This document shows positions 9,856 to 25,000 of a DNA stretch of 48,032 nt, one piece after another. The first letter of the stretch is position 1, and every line of letters starts with the position of its first letter. The stretch is from a virus. The notes beneath the pieces were generated by a model. It did not search any database. It saw only the letters and a list, made by a program, of their open reading frames with translations, and was not told the origin of the DNA. The stretch spans positions 1-48,032 of the IMG/VR virus record IMGVR_UViG_3300017756_000016; one strand, written 5' to 3'. Made by a program: the position numbers and the translations under genes.

Positions 9856-10052
9856 TAGTCTATTTCAGAAAGGTTATATTCACAAATCATCGCAAAAGTT
9901 TGCTTCTTTAATGAATCCAGAAACAATTGCTCCTCAGCGGGACGAGCAGGTGATCCTGGCCACATTCTTATCGAGTAATCTAAATGGGAGTAGAGCATCC
10001 GAAGAGCGTCTATTCCCATCTTTAACTCGCAATAGAATCCTTCATCTTCCAT
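9855..10052 (-). CDS. Small conserved-looking protein between giant and YHYH genes
   Basis: A 65-aa frame fits exactly between two large structural genes: its ATG is 3 nt after the stop of the giant gene (TAA-ATA-ATG) and its own TAA overlaps the next ATG. The sequence (MEDEGFYCELKMGIDALRML...) is mainly helical and contains an RMWPGSPARP turn. No family was recognised. The tight packing supports its being translated. An assembly or chaperone role is possible but unsupported. Confidence 0.65.
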   Translation of the reverse strand: MEDEGFYCELKMGIDALRMLYSHLDYSIRMWPGSPARPAEEQLFLDSLKKQTFAMICEYNLSEID

Positions 10053-10055
10053 TAT

Positions 10056-13000
10056 TTAGTTATCGTCGAAGATTTGGTCTGGTGTGAAGTTGTCAACAGT
10101 AGTTGCTCCTATGTTAATTGTAAGAATTGCAGCGTTAGAAAGTGTTGGTGTTGCTCCAGCAGCGGTGAGTCCACATCTGAATTCATCTCCACCATCTGCC
10201 TGTGTAGTAGCAGGAGAAGTGAATGTAGGAGATGTAGCACCATTGACGTTATTCCAGTCACTCTCACCGTAGTTCTTCTTCTGCCACTGATAGGTTATTG
10301 ATCCACCAGCAGGATTAGTAGACGCGATCACGGTGAAGGATGCCACCTGACCTTGGTTAACGGTTGTGTTAACTGGTTGTGATTCAATGACGATTGCTTG
10401 CTCACCCTGTGCCTGATCTTGACCTGGAGGAACGTAGTTTGGATCATAGATGTCGATACCACCGTTGACTCCAACACCTGAAGGTGCGAAGAAGTTATCA
10501 GGAACAGTGGTGTTCACATTGATTGTTGGTTGTGCATAACCTTGACCTGCGTTCTTCACGTCAACACGTGCAAGACCAACAAGTGCCTTGATGCGTGCAC
10601 CAAAACCTGAGGATGAAATCACATCCACGTTAGGACGTGAATCGTAACCATCACCAGAGTTTGTAAGGATTGCTTCTGTAACACGTCCTTTCTCGATGAT
10701 TGCAAGAGCGTCTCCATTACGTCCCTTAACAGCACCCGAATATTCGAATGTGATTAGTGAGTTAGAAGATTCAATTAGAGCAACCTCTCTAGTCTCGTCC
10801 TCACCTTCGATCTGTAGGATGTCACCTGATTCGATTGGAGGAACAACGGTTGCCGCGATAACGTCAACGTCAGAACCAATGTAAGAGAAGGCGACGAAGG
10901 TTGAACCTGCACGAGGAACTTCAGAGAAGATGATTCTAGAACCAACGATCTCGAAACCAATTCCAGGTTCCTGAATAACACCGTTCAACTGACAGATGAT
11001 ATTGTTTTCAGGGAGGATAGTGTTGGACTGTACACCATCAGTTAGTGTAAGTGAGTAGAACACACCACCAAGTTTCAAGTTGAAGGAGTTCCTCAAGGAG
11101 TCAAAGTCGAATGAGATGTCATCCAACTGTCTCAACTTACCGACGTACACACCGTGGAATGTAGATCCAACAGCAGGTGCTTCAGTGAATTGGATGTTGT
11201 CAGAGAATGCTGTGTAAGCGTTGTTACCACCAGGAGGTTGGAGGATACCATTCACGAAGATCATCATATGACCTGCTGGATCTGGGAAGTATGCAGTACC
11301 GTTTTCTTGTGTTAACTTGAAGTTCTGCTGAACACCATCAAATCCTCTGAAGAATCTCTTCACACGCCCGCGTAGGGTCTTAGCGACTGAACACGCTGCT
11401 CTGAATCCTGCATCACCAATGATCTGAGCATTCTTGAGGAATGTACCAGAAGTATCACCAAGGTGAATAATCAAGCGAAGACCGATTTGTTGGATCTTCT
11501 CAATCTTACCGTAGGCAGATGTTGTGGTGATATTGACCTGTGTAATACCAGATGTATAAACAGATGGGAAGTTAGATCCAGGTGGAATCTTAGCAAGTTG
11601 ATATGCTGAGTCGTTTGCGATAGATGAAAGGTTATCACCGATACTTACGAAACGTCCAGTCTCATTTGCTAGGAAGATTGTATTGTTATCAAGGTCGTGT
11701 TCAGTAACAACGAATGTGTGACCAACAGACTGACCTGAGTTTTGGAGTTGTAGAACATCACCAACTTGGAATGTATCAGTAACACCAGTGTCAGTAATCA
11801 ATCCTGCGTACACGAAGGAAGTAATTTCAGTGGAGTGGATGTATTCACCAAATCCAGGAAGGAGTGTGAATGCTTCAACTTCGATAATCTGATCGGTAAC
11901 AGAACCGTAGATAACATCGTTAGGAGCAAATTCTCCAACAACAGTTTCAATGTCGTAGGTAATTCTACCTGATTGGTTATCGACTAGAGAACCATCATTG
12001 TTTCTAACGATAAGGGCGTTTGCTTTACCTGTATCTTCCTTAGAATAAAGGATGTCAGTAGCAATAAACTCACCTTGCTTGAAGTTGACCAGTGCTCTAT
12101 CGTGAATTCCTGCATTCACAGTTGCAGTTGCACCTGTTGTGATTCCTTCGATATTGTCAGAAGCGATGAAATCACCACCTGTCATCTCTACCTTGATGTA
12201 AGTTGAGTTGTCAGTTGCGATAATTTTACCAGTGTTTGCTGAAGCACCAGTCTTAACAATCATCTCTCCGTTAGTGAATGGAGTTCCACTACTTGTAACG
12301 GTGATAGGAAGGTACTTAACCTTGTAGTTAACAGCAGCGAGGTTATCTTGAATTCTGATAACTTCAGCATATGCACCTGATGATGTTCCGTAGAATATAT
12401 CAGCAGGTTCAATACCACCAGATGTAGGTGTAGGAATAATACGATCGCCATATGTGGTTGGAATCCTATTGATACCAGTCTCTCTCGCGATTGCAAGTGT
12501 ATGAATTTCTCCTGGAAGTCCAGGTGTTAGAGATGTAAGTTTGTCTCCATCAATGTATTCTGCCAAGTAGATTTTGGAAGAAGTAGTGTCTGGGTGGATG
12601 TAGTACGACTCCCTGTCAAGTTCCACAATATTTGTACCCAAGACAGTGTAATTAACTCGGTCATATGCTTCGAATGGATGATTGTTTTTAGAGATAGAAC
12701 CGTCAGAGTTTACATCAACACCAACGTCAATTGTTTGTTTGAGGTAAACAGTTGGCAACTTCGATTCTGCAAGAGCAGTATATACCAAATGCCACAACTG
12801 CTGAATCTTATGTACAGCAGTCATCGTAGGACGCATCTCTCTATCTTTGTAGAGAGGTTCGAAGTTGTAAGTTCCAGGTTCGGGAGCAGTACCAGAAAGG
12901 ATATGTGTGATCATATCTGTGGTTGCTGTCGCGTGGAAGATTAGATAGGTTCTAAAGATATTAGGGAATGCGACGAAATTACCCTCGGCATCAAACCAAG

Positions 13001-16000
13001 TATTAATTAGTTCGATTGTTTTAGCGTTACTATCAGTCAACAAGTCATAAATGTACGCTTTTCTGATTATATCGCCAAATGTTTGATCACCAGTGTATCC
13101 AGAATACTGGTTCACTGTCTTATAATATGCTTCTCTATTAATATAGAGATCATTGATTGAAAGTATGCGTGATGCCTGACGATACATTTCAGGAGCAGAT
13201 CCTAATGTATCCTCAAGAAGATCAAACAGAATGTTGGAAGCAGATGTTACGTTGTAGCAAACACCACCACCAAACAGTAGAGTGTTGTTTAATACAGGTG
13301 CGTTTCTACTAATGCCTTGGTTAGTGAAGTAACTACCATTTCCAGCAGCAGCATCTTTAACAATACCAATAACGATGTCGAATAGAGAACTGATAGTTGA
13401 GGATTCAACATTACAAGCACCAGATCCTGCCTGATCATATGTGATAGTGAGATCACGAACAGCGGCACGTTCACCTGTCAGTGGCCACTCGCCTGGTAGC
13501 GTACGTGAGATGCCATCTATGTAATTTTGTGGGTTACTTGTACCACTGTTGAACAGATCTACAGTGATTCCCATCAATGTTGTGATAGCAGATGCTTGAG
13601 TAGCACATCTTGTTGCTCCACCACCACCTGTGATCCAACTGATTGAATTAGTTGTAGAACTAACGAACGTGTGGTTATAGTTACCACCACCCTGTACAGC
13701 ATTAGATACAGCGGATACGAATGTATGAGGATACTGTTCACTAGAAGGTGAAGGGTTAACATTAACCTTGATTCGACCATTCTTAAACTTGATTCCGTTT
13801 GCAACTGCACTGGTAAATGTGTGAGTGTAGTTACCACCAGCAGAGATTGCGTTAGGTGTAGCACTTACAAATGTATGAGAAGTTGTGTTGGTTGAAGGAG
13901 TTCTGCCAGAAGCAAGAACGTTGACTGTGACTGTAGTTGCAGTTGCAGCAGTAACTTCAAGAGGAACATCGTATGCTCTATCCTTCTTCCAAGTAACACC
14001 ACCAGATGTTGCTGAAACAAAGGTGTGTGCAGTAACGTTAGTTGAAGGAATACCATCAGAAAGGAGAACCTGAACTTTAAAGGTATTGGCAGTTACGTTA
14101 GAGATTTCCAACCAAGATCCTGATGCAGGGTCACTGCTTCTTGGATATGCGTGGTTAGATCCATCACCATCTTGAGCACAAGTAAATGTAACTCCATTAT
14201 CAGCAATCTTAATTTGATCACCATTAGAGAACCCGTGCTGAGGAATAGTCAGCGTCATAATACCAGATGTGCCATTGTAAGCAGCATCAGTAACTGTATG
14301 AGTTGTAGTTGTAGTTCTAGGATACGAATGGTTGGTTGCGTTATCGTCTTCCTCACAAGTAAATGTAAGTGAATTGGGTTGAATCTTAAGATGTGAACCA
14401 GTAACAAGACCGTGACCATTACCAAGGGTCAAGATCATCAATCCTGTAACGGGATTGTATGCAACGTTTGAAGGCGTGAAGTTAACTGTGCCTGTAGTAC
14501 CAACGTTTACAGTAAATGTATTTGTAGCAACGTTTCCAATAGGAAGGTACTTGTTAGCAGCAGGATCAGATACACGAGGATATGAATGAACAGTATAGTT
14601 GTTGTCCATATCACAAGTGAAGTTCAGGGAGTTGCTAACAATCTGAACGTTGTCCCCGTTGGCGAACCCGTGGTTAGGAACCGTAAGAGTTAGAACACCA
14701 GTTGCAGGAACATATGCTGCATTAGTTGCAGTAAATTCAGAATCACCAATCTCAAGAACAGTTAGAGATTTACCTGATGCATAGTCAGTGGCACGAGGAT
14801 ATGAATGGTTAGTAGCATTACCATCCTTAGTACAAGTAAATGTAACTGCATTGTCAGGTAACTTGACGTGTCTACCAACATCCAAGGTGTTGGAACCGAT
14901 GTCAAGGAACATATCACCAGTTGTTTCATTGTATATTGCGTTCGTTACATCGTAGTTAACGTTACTAGTTGTACCAACATTGACTGTAAATGTAGAAGAA
15001 TTAGAAGATGTGACTGGAAGAAGAGCACCGTTTGAAGGATCAAGAGGTCTTGGATAAGTATGCTCTGATTGATTACTGTCAAAGTCACAAGTAAACTTCA
15101 ATGCATAAGTTGCAATCTGAACAGCGTCACCTGTCACCAGACCGTGACCAGTCTTAGTTAAGACCAAATCACCTGTTGCTGCATTATAAGTTGCGTTTGT
15201 AGGAGTTAACTGACCAGTTGTTGAACTGCTAGAGTCAATAGTAATACCATTATCATATTGAGGATAACCTTCAGTGTAACCATTAACATTAACTAACTGC
15301 TGTCTCATCACCTCAATAGCGATGTCACGTGCCTGTTCGAAGATGTACTTAACTTCAGTAGCCTGTGAATTGATGTGCTGGATAGCGTTTGCATCAGTGA
15401 TATAGAACTCAGTTGCATACCAGACCTTATTATTACCACCGTGCTTGAGGTTCCACGCCATTGCTTCAAGGATGTCAATAACATCATCGATACAAGACTG
15501 GTAACCATAACCACCAAATGTAAGGTTAGGGTATTGAGCATATCCACGTCCTACAGCAGTAGAAGCGATGAATCTCATATTATTGAGGATCTCATTACCT
15601 GCGTCGTAGTCCTTATTAGTAGTAGCGTTACTATCATAATCACCACGTGGAACTCCACCACCAATAGCATTTCCACCGCCACCACCAGCACTGACATCTT
15701 CGAAGGGAGTAAACCCAAGTTTATTGCGGATCGCGAGAACTGACATATCTCTCGCCATCTTATAAGCGTAGATTGTCTCTTGTGATTGACCAGTGACGTG
15801 ACTGAGACCCATATCTGTATTCAGATAGAGTGCTGCAGCATCATATACTTCACTGTTAGAAGAGAATCTCAAATCGTGAGCAACAGAGTTGATGAAATCA
15901 ACGATGTCATCCTCACAATGAACCTTACCACCAGGAACTCTGAAGTTGTAATGCTTGAATGCTGATGTCTTAGTTACAATGTCAACTGCTTCAGCAGCAA

Positions 16001-19000
16001 TAGTACGAGCATTTCTTTCAATGATGTTTGCAGAATCAAGTGCTCTATGTGATCCTTGGAAGATCTTAGGATCGGGAGGATAGAATGTGCTTTCGGTAAT
16101 TACTGATCCAGTTAGATCGTAGTTGACAGTAGCATCATATTCTTTTCTGTATGCAGTCAGGTCACTATACTGAAGTTGATAGAAATCATCGATAGTATTA
16201 GGAGTTGTACCTACAATATTAGCAATGTTCTCGTTTCTACCTACCAAGAGGTTCTGAAGTGCTTTATTTGCAAGGAACTTGACGTGCTCAAGAGCATCAA
16301 GCATTGCAAGCAATTCGTGCTCAATATAGTTAATATTACTCTGTGAATCAAGATAAGAATCAATCATACCCTGAATATTAGAGTTACCACCAGTGATCAA
16401 GTCACCTGCAACAGCGGGTACGATGTGATCTCTAATGTCTCTAACACACTTCTCTCTGCTAGGAATGTCAATCTTATCAATCTGGATAAAGTTGACCATA
16501 ACGTTCCATTCTTGCTCCATCATAGAGACTGCTTCATCAGCAATCACACCACGGTTGAAGTAAAGAAGATCAGCACCATCTCTAAATCTATGTCCTGTTG
16601 GAGACATAACTTCCAACATATTGTCAATCAAGTCAGAGATGAAACCTGTAATTGTAGATGCTGCAGGAGATGCGAAATAATTAGGAACTCTAATTCTGTT
16701 TGTGTACTCGCCAGTCAGATCAGTTGCATCTTTAGTGATGATGTCATTACAGATCTTACCAACTTCACGCCAAGTGTAGATTGACTGTAGAAGTTCACCG
16801 TTGATATGCTTCAGAGCACCAGATCCTTCCAAGTATCCTCTACCTGCAACGATTGTGTGATAGTTACCACCCAACTTAAGGTCATCGATAATAGCAGGGA
16901 TTATAAAGGAATGAGTATCGCGAATACACTTATCAGTACCTTGAGTTGAAGTACCTGTGTCACCTGGAATATTAAATGCAGGATATTTCGCCTTCATTCT
17001 ACCAACTGCTTCTTCAGCGATCCAATAACGGTTCTTATAGATGATGTCACCACAGTCTCTATAAGCATCACGAGAAACATCAACTTCCTCTGTCATAATC
17101 TCTTCACGCCAGAGTTCTACTCCATCGGCATTAGCAGAAGAGATGATAGTCTGTTCATATGTCGCGTAGACAGCAGAGAGTTCTATTGGGAATGGTGCTT
17201 CTCCGTTGAAACCAAACGAGATGTCAAGAGCACGGAAATCATAAACGGTGGGGGGTATAAACCCACTAGAATAGCTGGCGGTTCCTTTTCTGATAATAAG
17301 GTTATCCATATTACCTGTGAAAGTCTCACCATTGTTCCAAGATGCACCAACACTGATAGGACTATTACCATAGTCTGAAGCGTCAGTGTAATCTGATCCA
17401 ACCTGTTGTCCCGCAACGAACAGTTTGGTCACATTAGATGCTCTGGAAATAGCAATGTGATACCACTGATTTGCATTAGGAATAGCACCTGCAGCAGTGA
17501 TATGGTCAGTTGTGGCAATACCAAACTTCAGTGATGTACCCTGTAAGAAGATTGAACCAGCACTGCTGCTGGATGCAGTTCTGAAATCAATAAGTCTTTG
17601 TGTTCCAGATACAGTTGTAGGATAGATCCACATCTCGATCGTATAATCACCAGTGCCAAAAGCAAAGGCGGCATTAGAAGCGTGGTTGATTCTAGAAGAT
17701 GTACCAGAGAAATCTAGTGATCCTGTACCAGTTCCAGGGTTCAACTTATCAACAGTAACGTTGTTATAAGTGATTGTGGAGTTTGTGATGTACTCAGCAG
17801 TGGTGAATGCACCAGTAACACCTTTTGTATATGCCCATTTAGAACCAGCGTTGGTTCCGATGATCTCTGCAACAGCACCTGAAGATATACCTTTCAGTGT
17901 TTGACCGAAGTTGAAGAATCCACCAGATGATTTGTCCTTATAAGAATGCTTGATAGAACGGATTGTCTCACCTTCAGTGAAGGTGTACGCTGGTGCAATT
18001 CTAGGAACATTACTAATAGACCACTGATAAGTTGCAGGATTAGCACCAGTAGGATCTTGTAAGGTGTCAGTAACAATTTTGAAGAAGTTTGCAACAGCAG
18101 ATGTTTGAGCAACACAAGCATTTACATTAGGAATTGTAGTTCTACCTTGTGAGTAGTCTGCCTGAGGTGCAGTTGATGTAACTGCTGCTTGGAATGCCGC
18201 TCTAGTGCCTGGAGATGCAGTTGTACCAAGGTTTGTAATCAGAATGTCCATCAGTGTAGTGATGGCAGCAGCAACCGCCTGACAGGTCGGAGACGCAGTG
18301 TCAGCAGTGATAGAAATAGTTACTTGGTTCCAACCGTGTGATCCTACCTTAGTGACAGCAATATTTCTCATAATATCGAGAGACATTGCCTTTGCCTTAG
18401 TAAAGGAGTTGACAATAGTGTCTCTATCACCAGATGTCACACCATAATGAAGGATTCTGTCTGTTGCTTCCCAGATGAAATCGTTACCACCGTGTGCAAC
18501 GTTATAAGCAAGTGCTTCAATAACATCAACGATGTCTGATAGACAATGCTCATCTCCACCAGATACGTTATATCCTGGGTTCTGAGTCTTAGCATAATGA
18601 AGTGCTTCGTAAGCAATGTACCATTTGTTAGCAAGTAACAAGGTTCTAGCGTCACCGTGACTGTTGCTTACAACTTCATATTCTGGAGTGATGGTAAGAT
18701 CTTTCCACTGAGACAACGTTGTGTGCTCTGTGGTGATGTTAACCATATTAATACACTGGTTAGCGAGGTCTCTCGCAGCATTCATTGCATATACAGTCTG
18801 TGCTTCCTGTCCACCAACGTGATAGACAGTATTATTCTGAACATAGAAGTTTGCAGCATCCCAGACTTCAGAGTTACCATCGTGCTCAAGTTGCCAAGCA
18901 ATTAGGTTGAGCATATCAACGATGTCATCCTCACAATTAGCACTGCCTGTAGGAATGGTAAAGGAGGGGTAGAAAGCCAACATTCTGCCCACCGCTTCTT

Positions 19001-22000
19001 CAGCGATGAAGCGATTATTCTTCACAATCGCTTCAGCAGCGTTATTAGCACGAGTATCGTGTACTGTTCTGATAGAAGAGTTACCGAAGTAGATCTTCTT
19101 AAGTCTGATATTTGTTCCAGGTGCAAAGTCATTACCAGTTAGACTGTCGTAACGAATCTCTTGGTTTCTAACTGCTTCGAAATCTAGGAAGTCTTGGTTG
19201 TTAGTTGTCTCAGGATCGTATAGTTCAGTTGGGTTAATAACAGTTTCACCGATGTCATCAAGAATGACGTTCGGGAATGTGATTGAAGGAACTCTCTGGA
19301 AGACAAGAGCAAAGAAACTAGATGAAGGTGAAAGGTCAACAGTATCGATAATCTGATTAGATATTTCATCCTGATAAGGTGAGATAGCAGAAACAGTTGC
19401 TGCAATGTTAGATCTTGCAGAGTAGATTATGTCATTGAACTTGATCTCAAATTCACCAGTTTCAAACTTAGAAGTACCAGATGTTCTAGAAACAACCAGA
19501 GAGGTATTGATGTTACCTTCATCAAGGTTGTTCTCCTCAATGATTGCAAACTTACCAGATAAGTTAGTAACTCTCTCACCCTGTTCAAAGATTGTCTTAG
19601 ATGAAACTGGGAAGATACCACCAGTTCCTTCTCCAGAATCACCGATTCTAGAGTTAAATCCAGTAGCACTGTTAAGAATAAATTCGCCCTCTTGGAATCC
19701 TCCGCTTGGTCCGTTCTCAATATTAAGAAGGTCAATGTAGTCAGTACCAGAATCCACAACAATACCAGTTGCTTCAGAGATAATACCTCTGACCCTGTTA
19801 CCAACTAAGGGGAAGATACCACCGAGTTCAGAGAACTGAACACGAGTAATTAAAAGTTGAGTGAATGTAATATTTCTGAACTTAATTCTAGAAGGTGCCT
19901 TTGGAGGTTCAGAGAATACAATAGAAGGACCTGCTGTAGAGAATGAATCTCCAGGTGCCTGTGCGACACCATTAAGAAGAACAAACATCTGATCTTCAGT
20001 CGCAGTAATAGAACCACCCTCAACATTCAGTGGGAATTGAGTTCTGATACCATCAAAGTCTTCGGAAATGTTATCAATCTTCTTAACGATAGAAGTTAGA
20101 ATTTCCTCAGAGTTAGTAAGTCTCTTCTGTCTGAATAGGACTTCAGTGTTATTAAATTGTGTGTATATTGGTTGTGCGTTAGCAAATGATGTAATCTGGT
20201 TAATATTAGTGAATGCGTTGATATTAACTTCTTTAACAAGATCAGATACAACCTTTCTTCCAGAAATATCCTTACCACCAGTGATTGATAGTTCACCAAA
20301 TAGGTTGAATCCAACAGGGTGGTTTGTTTCTAGTACAGGTTTTCTCCACTGGTTGATAGGTGTTTCAGACTTAATAACGTAGGAGAAGTTCTGATAGAAG
20401 TAACTATCTTGAATTTTCTGAACGATTTCAGATGGTTTACCAACGTCATCGATAAACTGACCTGGAGTATTAGTTAGTGAGTCAATATTAAGAGTACCAC
20501 GAGCGATTGAAAGGTTATCAATCAAACCAGAAGCACGAGAAACTTCACCAGTTACACGCTCACCTGGGGTCCAAACACCGTCATAGTTCTCAAGTTTAAG
20601 GATTCTAGGTCCAATCTGCCAACCTTGGTTAGTAGAAACATAACCTGTAGCAGATGCAAGTTCAAGTGAAGAACCTTGATAAACAAGTTCACCTTCTAAG
20701 AAACGAGATGTTTCAACGATAGCAGTTGCTTGACCACCAAACACTTCGGTTAAGAGAATCTGTCTACCTTCACCTTGTGTCAAGAATGTGATGTAAGAAC
20801 CAGATTCAGCGTCAAGTTTAGTAAGTGAGATTCTAAGTTGGTCAGATTCAAGACCATTTGCCTCTCCAGCAATAGCATAGTAAGTCTGAGTAGAAGATAG
20901 ACTGACCAAACCAGCAGAACTTGGTTTTGGTAGAATACCAACTGTAGATCCAAGATCTTCTGCTCTCAACTGGATTTCAGCACCAGTCGTAATACCGTGT
21001 GGGAAGTTAAACTGTAGGTAACCGAGGTCAATGTTAACAACGTAGTTAAATTCTGACTTAAGTGTGACTGAAGGTTCAGAACTGTATCCTGCACCAGGAT
21101 CTTTGATGATAACTTCACTAAGACGATTATTCTTAACGATCGCTTCAGCAGCAGCACCTGATCCACCACCACCAGAAATAACAACAGCAGGTGTAGAGGT
21201 GTAACCAGAACCAGGGTTTGTGATCTTGATTTCTGCAAGAATAGCGGTATTAAACAACTGAAGGTTCACTGGGAAAGTGATTTCAGGTCTCAAAGTATAG
21301 TCGTGAGAATAACCGAAACCAAATTCGTTGTTCTTAAGTTTCTTGATACGTCCGATACTCTTACCTTGTAGGAATACAGAAGCACCTGAACCTTCAGAAG
21401 GAATCACAACATCAAGAATACCACCTGAACCAGCAAGTAGAGGTCCAAGAATTCCAGAAATAGAGTCAATATCTATAGATGCTGTTGTATATCCTTTACC
21501 AGCAGAGGTTAAAACAACGCTAGTGATAACACCAGTGAAGTCTCCATCATCAGTAACAGTGATATTACAACTTGCACCTTCTCCATCTCCTGAAATAGGT
21601 ACGTTATAGTACACACCATTAACATATTCAGTACCACCATTGGTGATACGAACCTTTTCAATCTCTCTGTTAGACGCAATATCAGTAACGATAGGTAATT
21701 TCTGATAGAATCCACCTGGATTCACCAATTTAATGGTTGAAATAGGTCCAATTGCCTTAATTGATGTTGTAGAGTAGATAGAACGTGGAAGTCCAAACTC
21801 ATTATTGCCTACAGGAGCGTTAGATTTCTCTGGTTCAACAAGAAGTGGGAAGTCAAACTCCAATCCATCACTAGAAACGTTAGAAATAGTGAATGTTCCT
21901 GCATAAGGAGACTGAATAACGTCAATAAATGATCCCTCACCAACAGGAGAGTTGTCTGCTGAGGTTCTAGATGGGTCAAAGTAGTATGAGATGTTAGTAA

Positions 22001-25000
22001 TATCTTCATTGATGATAAATTTAACCAACGGAGTCGGTGAATCATCATCAGTAAATCCAGGTGTACCCTCTCTAATGATGTTAATGAATGGATATTCCAG
22101 TTTATACTGGTTATCTCTAGAGAATGACAGGAAGTATCCAAGGTTAGAAGGATCGTCAAGGTCAAAGAGATACTGATGTCCTCTAACAAATAGGAACTTA
22201 GGATGCTTAGCGTAGATATTAATGTTAGAAACAGAAGAACCTGTACCTGAGAAGGTAGGATCCTGAACAGCAGTGCTTCTTATACGGAATGTGAAGTCTC
22301 TACTAGTAAATATTTCCTCAACAAAGAATGAACCGTTATATTCATTAGTAGCGAATCTCTCAGTAAAGATAATATCATTTACTTCATAGTTGTGTCTGCT
22401 AGTAGCAGAGCAGTAAACAAGGTCAGTATTTGTTAGTGCTTGTGAAGGAACAACGTCTTTATTGAGTTTTGCCTGAAGATTGAATTGTTTAACACCAACA
22501 AGACCACCAAATGTTGCAATCTTACCAGTTGCATCTACAGCAAATGTCAAGTTAACAGCATCAGCATCAATGGTGTCTCCTTTAATAAAGGTGGAGTCAG
22601 CATAGATCTGTTGAATTCTAATAGTATAGTCAGCAGAATTGAAAGGTTTCCAAGATGCAAATGCTGCAAGAGTACCAGATCCGTGAACACTGTTCGCCAA
22701 ATCTACTTGGAATGAACCTGCAGTCGATGTGAATGCCCAGTTGATATTACCATCAGAGACAGTACCTGATGTGTGTACAGGAGCAACAGCACCTGCAGTA
22801 GCAGTTGTACCAGATGTATAGATCTTACCGTTACTATAAACAACATCACCAACTGTATAGTTCTGATTTTCCTCCCAAACAGGAGTTGTGGTAAGAACGG
22901 TGAACTCTTTGTCCATCTCGTTCACATCACCAACAGTTGATTTTAGAAGTTTAGAGGTATCAAACGTACCAATAATCTTACCGATCTTACAAGAACTTGT
23001 TCCAACCTCAACGACAGTACCGTATGCAGATACAACATCATTACCACCAATCACAGAATACTGTTGAAGTATTGACCCTTTAGTAAAGGTAGCATTCTGA
23101 TTGAATGTGAGTGTCTTAACAAGGTCAATAGTAGAGTATTTTGCATCTCTAATATAGAACTTAGGAATAACCTTAGTAGTAAGAAGCAATTTCTTACCAC
23201 CCTGTGTAGGAATAGTTGCAGTTCTAGTTGCGTATGACTGGTCAGTAGATGTAACTGTATAAACTCCAGGGACGTGGGTTGATACAACATCTGAGTAATC
23301 AAGGATCTGAATACCAGCAGGACCTATTAACCAGGGGTTAACAGCAACCGACTGGGTATTAAACGTATAACTGCTGCTGGCGGCGACGTTTATGGTATGT
23401 CCTGTCTCTACATTATTCAGGGTGAATGAACCAAGTTTTGTCTTATCTTTGTCAATCTTATAAATGAATGCTTTATCAACTGAGTTTGTTCCAGTAACAA
23501 GACCAGCAGTGAATGCATCTATGTACTTAGCAGAAGGTGTAACAACAAAGTTGTCAATCCAACCGATCCAGTTGTTAGTAGAACTTGGAGTTGAGATAGG
23601 ACCAAGTGTTGCCTGCATCATATTAACGTCAACAGTAGCACTGTTAACTGAATGTGCTTCTACACCATTAATGTAGATACGATAGATGTAAGAACCAACT
23701 CCAGGGCGTTGCTTAGAAATAGCAACGTGAACCCACGCTTCAGAGTTAAATGTAGTCCAGAATGTTGTACCAGTAGAATATGAGGTAGATCCATTAAGAT
23801 CAAGGAAGATCTTACCGAAATTAGCACTACCTGAAGTACCATCGACACCAACCTTGACTTCTTGACTTAACTGAGAGACAATACCGAAGAATTCTGGGTT
23901 AGATGCCTGTGCAGCATATTGAGTATTGCCAAGAGCAAACCAACCTTCCATTGTCCACTCAACACTAATATCAGCAGTTGTACCATACTGAAGGAGCATT
24001 GAGTTAGAAGCATCAAGTTTCAGTGAAGATGCACCATTGTAGAACTTAGTATTATCAATAACAGCGTTGCCTGTGGCAGCCCACTGCTTGTTTGTACCAG
24101 TTCTTAGAGTGTCATTGTATGTTTCATCAAAGATGTTGTCTGCAGTGTTCCAGTTGAAGATAGCAAGTTGATCTGCCTCAACTTTATTACCAGCAATCAA
24201 AGTATCGCCAGAGTTGTCATTTGCAACACAAGTGGCGTGATAACCAATACCATTTGTCTCCGATACTTCAGCAGCAGAGAGAACAGAACTAGTATTCCAA
24301 GAAATCTTGACACTAATTGATTGAACAGCGTTGAAATCTCTTTCAACAACTGCACTGAGGTCAATATTACCAAATACATCAAAAGTGACCCCTGCATTCT
24401 TGATAGAAGTGTAAGTTCCAGTAGGAACGTAAATTTTAGCAGTTGCTACTTGTGTATAGTCTGCATTATCAAATTTAGCGTAAAGAACACCGTAGTTCTT
24501 AGCATTTGTATCAATAGCAGTTGCAGTTACATAAACTGAACCATATTCATCAATAGCAAATGTAGGATCAGCAAACTGATAAGCACCAGATTCGATTTGC
24601 TTAGACCACTGTACTTCAATAGTAGCAGTATCGTAGTATGTCTCACCAATAATGATATTGGCGGCACCTGCAGGATCAGAGATACCACAGAAGAGGAATG
24701 TATCATTGGTTCTCCACTCAATCTGATGAAGATGCTCACTTGCAGCGGCAGAAGCGATCTTACGCTTCTCCATAACAGATCCATCAATATCCATCAATGC
24801 AACCCACATATCGTCAGGTGCAGTGGAGTTTGAGTCAGTATGACCAGCAATCATCACACGACCATCTTGGTCGAGTCTGATATTAGAAGCATAGTCTCTT
24901 CTGGTAGATCCAGAGATACCAGCAATGTCACGCTGCCACTGAATAAGACCATCAGGATTGTTGGCATTGTCAAAACCTGACTGATACTTAGCAACAACAA

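Noticed and set aside
14080-15200. Regularly spaced repeats that could suggest a CRISPR array
   Set aside because: The units are ~180-255 nt, diverged, and preserve a continuous reading frame; they are protein repeats.
15375-15743. A 122-aa plus-strand open frame
   Set aside because: Antisense shadow of the helical repeats in the giant gene; Ser/Thr/Ile-rich and without initiation signals.
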